From Capnocytophaga sp. oral taxon 878 (GTDB lineage Bacteria > Bacteroidota > Bacteroidia > Flavobacteriales > Flavobacteriaceae): 64,000 bases of DNA. Where the stretch lies: NCBI RefSeq assembly GCF_002999135.1, contig NZ_CP027229.1:744001-808000 (forward strand), in the 5' to 3' direction. The translations under genes and the position numbers were made by a program. Positions 59,715-64,000 of this stretch are shown piece by piece; positions within the stretch are counted from its first letter, which is position 1; the number at the start of each line of letters is the position of its first letter. The notes under the pieces are model-generated. The model did not search any database. It saw only the letters and a program-made list of their open reading frames with translations, and had not been told where the DNA came from.

Positions 59715-61283
59715 ATGGATGTACTTAATTCACCTATAGGGCTCATAGTAATACTCGCTATTGTCCTTTTTGTTACAATCTCATCACTCGTAGCTCGTTA
59801 CAAACGTTGCCCTTCCGACAAAATTTTGGTTATCTATGGTAAAACCGGTGGCTCTTCAGCCAAGTGTATCCACGGGGGGGGCGCCTTTGTATGGCCTGTA
59901 ATTCAAGATTATGCCTATCTAGATTTGCGCCCTCTATCCATCGAGGCGAATCTTACCAATGCCCTAAGCCGTCAAAATATCCGTGTCGATGTACCTTGCC
60001 GCTTTACCATCGCCATCTCTACCGAACACGAAAATATGAACGCCGCTGCCGAGCGCCTTTTGGGGCTTTCACCCGAACAGATTCAGGAGTTGGCAAAAGA
60101 TATCCTTTTTGGTCAGTTGCGTTTGGTAATTGCTACTATGACCATTGAGGAAATTAACTCCGACCGCGATAAATTCCTTGAAAATATTTCTAAAAACGTC
60201 GATAGTGAGCTTAAAAAAATAGGCCTAAAACTCATCAACGTGAACGTAACCGATATTAAGGACGAATCTGGATATATCGAGGCCTTGGGTAAAGAAGCCG
60301 CTGCCAAAGCTATCAACGAGGCTAAGATCAGTGTTGCCGAACAAGAGAAAATAGGGGAGACCGGTAAAGCTCTTGCCGACCGTGAGAAAGATACCCAAAT
60401 TGCCGAAACGCATCGTGATAGAGATGTAAAAATAGCTATCACCCAAAAAGATAAAGAAATTAGCATCGCCGAAGCTAAAAAAGATGAAACTGTGGGTATT
60501 GCCGAGGCTAAAAAGTTTGAATCAATAGGTAAAGCCGAAGCCGATCGCGATAGCCGTATTAAGATTTCCGAAGCCAATGCAGTAGCTATACAAGGTGAAA
60601 ATGAGGCGCGAATAGCCATTGCCAACTCCGAAGCGCTACGCCGTGAAAAAGAAGCCGAATCATTGCGCATAGCTATTTCAGCCGAAAAAGTACAACAAGC
60701 CAAAGCGTTAGAAGAAGCCTACTCTGCCGAAGAAAAAGCCGAAACAGCTCGTTCAGAGCGTGAACGCGCTACCCAAATGGCAAACATCATTGTCCCTGCC
60801 GAAATTGATAAACAACGTGCCATTATCGAGGCTCAAGCCGAAGCCGAACGCCTTCGTGAAAAAGCAAAAGGGGAAGCCGATGCTATATATGCCAAAATGG
60901 AAGCCGAAGCTAAGGGTCTCTTCCAAATCCTTACCAAGCAAGCCGAAGGTTACAAAGATGTGGTAGGCGCTGCAGGTGGTGATCCTACAAAAGCTTTTCA
61001 ACTATTGCTCATCGAAAAACTACCCGAATTGGTACGCACTCAGGTTGAAGCTGTTAAAAATATCAAAATTGATAAAGTTACCGTATGGGATTCTGGCAAA
61101 AATGAAGATGGTAATACCGCTACAGCCAACTTCGTATCAGGTATGATGAAGACTGTACCTCCTTTAAATGATCTCTTTAATATGGCAGGGCTAAACCTTC
61201 CTACCTACCTTGCCAAAGAGGCGGAAAAAACTAAAAATGAAGCAGGAAAAACAAAAGATATACCTGCTCAAGAAGTAGAATAA
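59715..61283 (+). CDS. Flotillin-family SPFH/band 7 membrane protein
   Basis: 522 residues from ATG 59715. One N-terminal membrane segment (about 8-28, GLIVILAIVLFVTISSLV), an SPFH domain (about 30-190: ILVIYGKTGG, VDVPCRFTIAISTE, LRLVIATMTIEEINSDRDKF, IGLKLINVNVTDI) and a long Ala/Glu/Lys-rich coiled coil (about 200-420) with repeated AEA and KDK units, then a helical end. Flotillins form cage-like assemblies organising membrane microdomains. No NfeD partner gene is adjacent. Own promoter and terminator. Confidence 0.93.
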   Translation: MDVLNSPIGLIVILAIVLFVTISSLVARYKRCPSDKILVIYGKTGGSSAKCIHGGGAFVWPVIQDYAYLDLRPLSIEANLTNALSRQNIRVDVPCRFTIAISTEHENMNAAAERLLGLSPEQIQELAKDILFGQLRLVIATMTIEEINSDRDKFLENISKNVDSELKKIGLKLINVNVTDIKDESGYIEALGKEAAAKAINEAKISVAEQEKIGETGKALADREKDTQIAETHRDRDVKIAITQKDKEISIAEAKKDETVGIAEAKKFESIGKAEADRDSRIKISEANAVAIQGENEARIAIANSEALRREKEAESLRIAISAEKVQQAKALEEAYSAEEKAETARSERERATQMANIIVPAEIDKQRAIIEAQAEAERLREKAKGEADAIYAKMEAEAKGLFQILTKQAEGYKDVVGAAGGDPTKAFQLLLIEKLPELVRTQVEAVKNIKIDKVTVWDSGKNEDGNTATANFVSGMMKTVPPLNDLFNMAGLNLPTYLAKEAEKTKNEAGKTKDIPAQEVE

Positions 61284-61289
61284 CACCCC

Positions 61290-61328
61290 GACTTTGACAA
61301 AGTTTTAAGCTTTGTCAAAGTCTTTTAT
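61290..61328 (+). terminator. Terminator of the flotillin gene
   Basis: 13-bp stem GACTTTGACAAAG (61290-61302) / CTTTGTCAAAGTC (61310-61322) followed by TTTTAT. Similar in sequence to the ACTTTGCCAAAG hairpins elsewhere in the window. Confidence 0.85.
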
Positions 61329-61355
61329 ATTTTTTAACCTAACACCTTACACATA

Positions 61356-62948
61356 ATGAAATACTTAGTAACTTCTATATTCTTTTGCTGCTCAGCCTTT
61401 ATGCTAGCACAAAAAGTACAGTTCACCAATGCCAAACTCGATGCTGCTACTGTATACTTTAATTCAGCCGAGTTAACCCATTATTTCAGCGCAAACCTTA
61501 CCAAAGGCACTAATGAAATAGTAGTAAAGAACGTAGCCAATCGCCTTAATGAAAATACAATACGCATCTTAGCTCCTAAAAATGTAACTGTGTTATCAGC
61601 TCAGTTCACTACACAATATACCTCTACCGATAGTAATAATCTTTTACCTAAATCCAAGCAAGTAAAGGATAGTATTGATTTGCTTAGCAATCAGATAGAT
61701 AAACTCAATAACCAAATTATAGCCGAAAAAGAAATTCTTGAAAAGCTAAAAAGTAACAAGTCTGTATTAGGTAATACTCCTCTAAATGTAACCGAATATG
61801 CTAAGTTTATTGATTATTCTAAAGAAAAACTAACAACTACACTCAATAATATTGATTCTTATACCGATAAACAAAATAAGTTGCGCACTCTCCGTTATGA
61901 GTTAGAACAACGTTTAAAAGGCGAAGTAGGGAAAGAAGAAACGCTCTCTAATGGTAAGTTAGTATTACAGGTAATGTGTGATACTCCTACCAAAGCCGAT
62001 TTTACTCTTAGTTACATAAGTCCCAATGCATCTTGGTCTCCTTTCTATGACCTCCGAGCCGAGAGTATTACCCAGCCTATAAGTTTGCTATATAAGGCTC
62101 AAATACGCCAAAATACAGGAGTTGATTGGAAGCACGTAAGGCTTACCCTTTCCAGTGGTAATCCCAACCAAAATAACCAGATTACTTTGCTCAAGGCATG
62201 GTATCTGCGTTTTGGATATGAACGTCAAGAAACCTTAATGCTCAATAGCATAGCTTACAAACGTGTGGCTAAAGAGGTTGCTGCCGCAGATAAGGTAGAA
62301 GAATCTACTGTATCCAATTATACAAACCTAAATGAAAATCAGCTTAATACCTCTTTCGATATTACTACCCCTTATGATATATTGTCCAATAACAAATACC
62401 ACAGTGTATCACTCAAAGAACTCAAAATTAAAGCAAAATATGAGTATTATGCTGCCCCTCGTGTTGATAATGGGGTGTATTTAATCGCTTTAGTTGATGA
62501 TTATTCACAGTACAACCTACTTACTGGCGAGGCTAACGTTATCTTTGAAGATATGTATGTAGGTAAAACCCTTATTGATCCTAACCAAACTACCGAGAGC
62601 ATACAGCTCACAATGGGTAATGATAAGAAGATAAGTATAAAGCGCGAAAAGATAACCGATAAATCAGAAACTAAGTTCATTTCAAGTTATAAAGAGCAAA
62701 CCTTTACCTATGAAATAACTGTAAAAAATAATAAAAAAGAGGCTATCGATCTCAAACTAAAAGATCAATACCCTCTTAGTAATGACGAGAAAATTCAAAT
62801 AGAATTGTTGGAGTCGTCAAAAGCTGAAATTAATAAAGAAATAGGTGTCCTTACTTGGGATACAAACCTCAAGGCAGGCGAAACTAAAAAGTTCCGCATT
62901 AGCTATAAAGTAAAATATCCTAAAAACGAAGTAATAGGCAATTTGTAA
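61356..62948 (+). CDS. Mucoidy-inhibitor MuiA-like protein (DUF4140/DUF4139)
   Basis: 530 residues with a signal peptide (cut near FMLAQ). DUF4140 at the N-terminus (about 22-125: LDAATVYFNSAELTHYFSANL and GTNEIVVKNVANRLNENTIRI), a coiled coil (about 100-200), then DUF4139 (about 205-530: LSYISPNASWSPFYDLRAES, VDWKHVRLTLSSGNPNQN, and LKLKDQYPLSNDEKIQIELL). Exported protein of unknown biochemical role; homologues are annotated from a mucoidy phenotype. Followed after 37 bases by the acyltransferase gene. Confidence 0.9.
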   Translation: MKYLVTSIFFCCSAFMLAQKVQFTNAKLDAATVYFNSAELTHYFSANLTKGTNEIVVKNVANRLNENTIRILAPKNVTVLSAQFTTQYTSTDSNNLLPKSKQVKDSIDLLSNQIDKLNNQIIAEKEILEKLKSNKSVLGNTPLNVTEYAKFIDYSKEKLTTTLNNIDSYTDKQNKLRTLRYELEQRLKGEVGKEETLSNGKLVLQVMCDTPTKADFTLSYISPNASWSPFYDLRAESITQPISLLYKAQIRQNTGVDWKHVRLTLSSGNPNQNNQITLLKAWYLRFGYERQETLMLNSIAYKRVAKEVAAADKVEESTVSNYTNLNENQLNTSFDITTPYDILSNNKYHSVSLKELKIKAKYEYYAAPRVDNGVYLIALVDDYSQYNLLTGEANVIFEDMYVGKTLIDPNQTTESIQLTMGNDKKISIKREKITDKSETKFISSYKEQTFTYEITVKNNKKEAIDLKLKDQYPLSNDEKIQIELLESSKAEINKEIGVLTWDTNLKAGETKKFRISYKVKYPKNEVIGNL

Positions 62949-62985
62949 GTTACAAATTAGTTTATAGTAAATTAGCAAATCAATA

Positions 62986-63774
62986 ATGACTTTATTTAAA
63001 AAAGACCCTTTTGGGCATACTCTTTTTGTCAAAAGATGGCTCATTCGCCTCTTCGGACTCATTACTCATAGTCGCTATGATGGTTTTAACCAACTCAATA
63101 TTGAAGGCTCAGATGTGATTCGAGAGTTACCTCCTACCAATGTATTATTCATTTCTAACCACCAAACCTACTTTGCCGATGTAACGGCTATGTATCACGT
63201 ATTTAATGCAAGCCTCAAAGGGCGCAAAGATACTTTAAATAACGTAGGCTACTTATGGAATCCTAAGCTTAACATTTATTATGTAGCAGCTTCCGAAACA
63301 ATGAAGTCTGGCATATTGCCCAAAATATTGGGCTATGCAGGAGCTATACCAGTAAACAGGACTTGGCGCGAAAAAGGCAAAGAAATACATCGTGAAGTGC
63401 GCCAAGCCGATGTCGAAAACATAGGTATTGCCCTTTCCGATGGCTGGGTAATTACCTTTCCTCAGGGTACTACTTCTCCTTGGAAACCCATTCGCAAAGG
63501 TACAGCACACCTCATCAAGCAGTACAAACCTGTAGTTGTACCTATAGTAATTGATGGCTTTAGGCGTTCTTTTGATAAAAAGGGAATTAACATTAAAAAG
63601 AAAGGGGTTCAACAATCAATGATTATTAAACCCCCTTTACAGATAGATTATGAGAATGATACAGTTGAAGAAATCGTTACTCAAATAGAAATGGCTATTG
63701 AGCAACATGAGTCATTCTTAAAAGTTAAAAAGTTAGAACCGAATAATGCGCCACAAGTAGAAGGTAAACAGTAA
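62986..63774 (+). CDS. PlsC-like acyltransferase with altered motifs
   Basis: 262 residues. Acyltransferase block I reads ISNHQTYFADV (His 59, Asp 65: H-x5-D instead of the usual H-x4-D), block II is IPVNRTW (Arg 125), block III is FPQGTTS (158-164; Gln where Glu is usual) and block IV is VVPIVIDG. Likely transfers an acyl chain to a lysophospholipid or amino-acid lipid at the inner membrane. The altered spacing appears consistent with a Bacteroidota subgroup. The 3' end overlaps the convergent MFS gene by 42 bases. Confidence 0.85.
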   Translation: MTLFKKDPFGHTLFVKRWLIRLFGLITHSRYDGFNQLNIEGSDVIRELPPTNVLFISNHQTYFADVTAMYHVFNASLKGRKDTLNNVGYLWNPKLNIYYVAASETMKSGILPKILGYAGAIPVNRTWREKGKEIHREVRQADVENIGIALSDGWVITFPQGTTSPWKPIRKGTAHLIKQYKPVVVPIVIDGFRRSFDKKGINIKKKGVQQSMIIKPPLQIDYENDTVEEIVTQIEMAIEQHESFLKVKKLEPNNAPQVEGKQ

Positions 63775-64000
63775 TCCTATACTAGCTAGTCCTGCTCCCA
63801 TTAGTGATGGATAATTAGTACTAAGTCCATATAGCAAAGGCAACCCTCCTACATAAGCGCCTATAGAGTTAGCTGTATTAAAGCCTGCCTGCATAAAAGC
63901 TGCCCCCATCATTTCCGATTGTGGTGCACATCTAAAGATAAGCATATTTAGCGGCGCTCCTAATGACATCGACATAGCTCCACATATAAAGGTTAGTAAC
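63733..64000 (-). CDS. MFS transporter, C-terminal part (continues beyond the right edge)
   Basis: The minus-strand frame is open to the right edge; 88 codons are visible. Sequence LLTFICGAMSMSLGAPLNML, FMQAGFNTANSIGAYVGGLPL and the final hydrophobic segment GLASIGLLFTFYLWRII match the last three membrane segments of an AraJ-like MFS exporter. Methionines within the visible part are internal, so the true start is outside the window. Confidence 0.8.
   Translation of the reverse strand, partial: LLTFICGAMSMSLGAPLNMLIFRCAPQSEMMGAAFMQAGFNTANSIGAYVGGLPLLYGLSTNYPSLMGAGLASIGLLFTFYLWRIIRF

Noticed and set aside
1..64000. CRISPR arrays, tRNA, rRNA or known riboswitches
   Set aside because: No regular direct repeats with unique spacers of 25-40 bases, no cloverleaf with a TTC-arm and no rRNA-like stretch were found by eye in the intergenic regions.

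Overview
The window comes from the chromosome of an AT-rich member of the Bacteroidota, most probably a flavobacterium close to Capnocytophaga (genus is inference). The grounds are SusC/SusD outer-membrane pairs, many lipoproteins with Bacteroidota-type N-termini, leaders without Shine-Dalgarno sequences, and about a dozen promoters of the TTTG-N19/21-TAnnTTTG type. Several of these promoters lie inside the longest open frames and so move the real start codons downstream.

Layout. 1-2395: 5' part of a SusC-like receptor gene running off the left edge. 2701-7878: a minus-strand operon of luciferase-like monooxygenase, DUF4424/YARHG protein, OxyR and tail-specific protease, with a clear promoter and terminator. 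8435-10976: pyrH-frr-prfB, with prfB read through a programmed +1 frameshift. 11057-16213: an LRR protein, an orphan efflux adaptor, a SAM-hydrolase-family protein and a short NrdA. 16243-20884: GH95 alpha-L-fucosidase with a coiled-coil membrane protein, divergent from lrgAB. 20909-24939: DUF4136 lipoprotein, then a metal-type TonB receptor with HMA and HYC_CC_PP partners, and a previously unlisted coding remnant.

25070-41741 is a complete levan/fructan utilisation locus, all on the minus strand: SusC, SusD, DUF4960 glycan-binding lipoprotein, surface GH32 endo-levanase-like enzyme, SemiSWEET, second GH32 (exo-type), MFS sugar permease, PfkB fructokinase and a hybrid two-component sensor. 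The order matches my recollection of the Bacteroides thetaiotaomicron BT1763-BT1754 locus. Expected flow: surface binding and endo-cleavage, import through SusCD, release of fructose by the second GH32, uptake by the permease, phosphorylation by the kinase, and sensing of fructose by the hybrid regulator. The difference is the SemiSWEET gene, which lies between two direct copies of a 335-bp remnant of an IS1595-family element.

42190-47755: a broken outer-membrane beta-barrel gene, a SusC-like receptor without SusD but with a DUF1735 lipoprotein, a small lipoprotein and an intact IS5-type element. 47944-56628: mostly housekeeping genes (exonuclease/GIY-YIG protein, rplS with a structured leader, hemW with a TTG start, ruvC, kdsD-ppx-pdxA operon, GHMP kinase). 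56820-64000: a secreted protein of unknown function, a pentapeptide-like repeat membrane protein, flotillin, a MuiA-type protein, an acyltransferase with altered motifs and the 3' end of an MFS gene.

Intergenic DNA carries unusual structure: three arrays with an exact 11-bp period (8180, 33935, 56820), one 9-bp array inside the levan locus (28765), and a dispersed palindromic repeat family (10985, 30046, 33741). I saw no tRNA, rRNA or CRISPR array.
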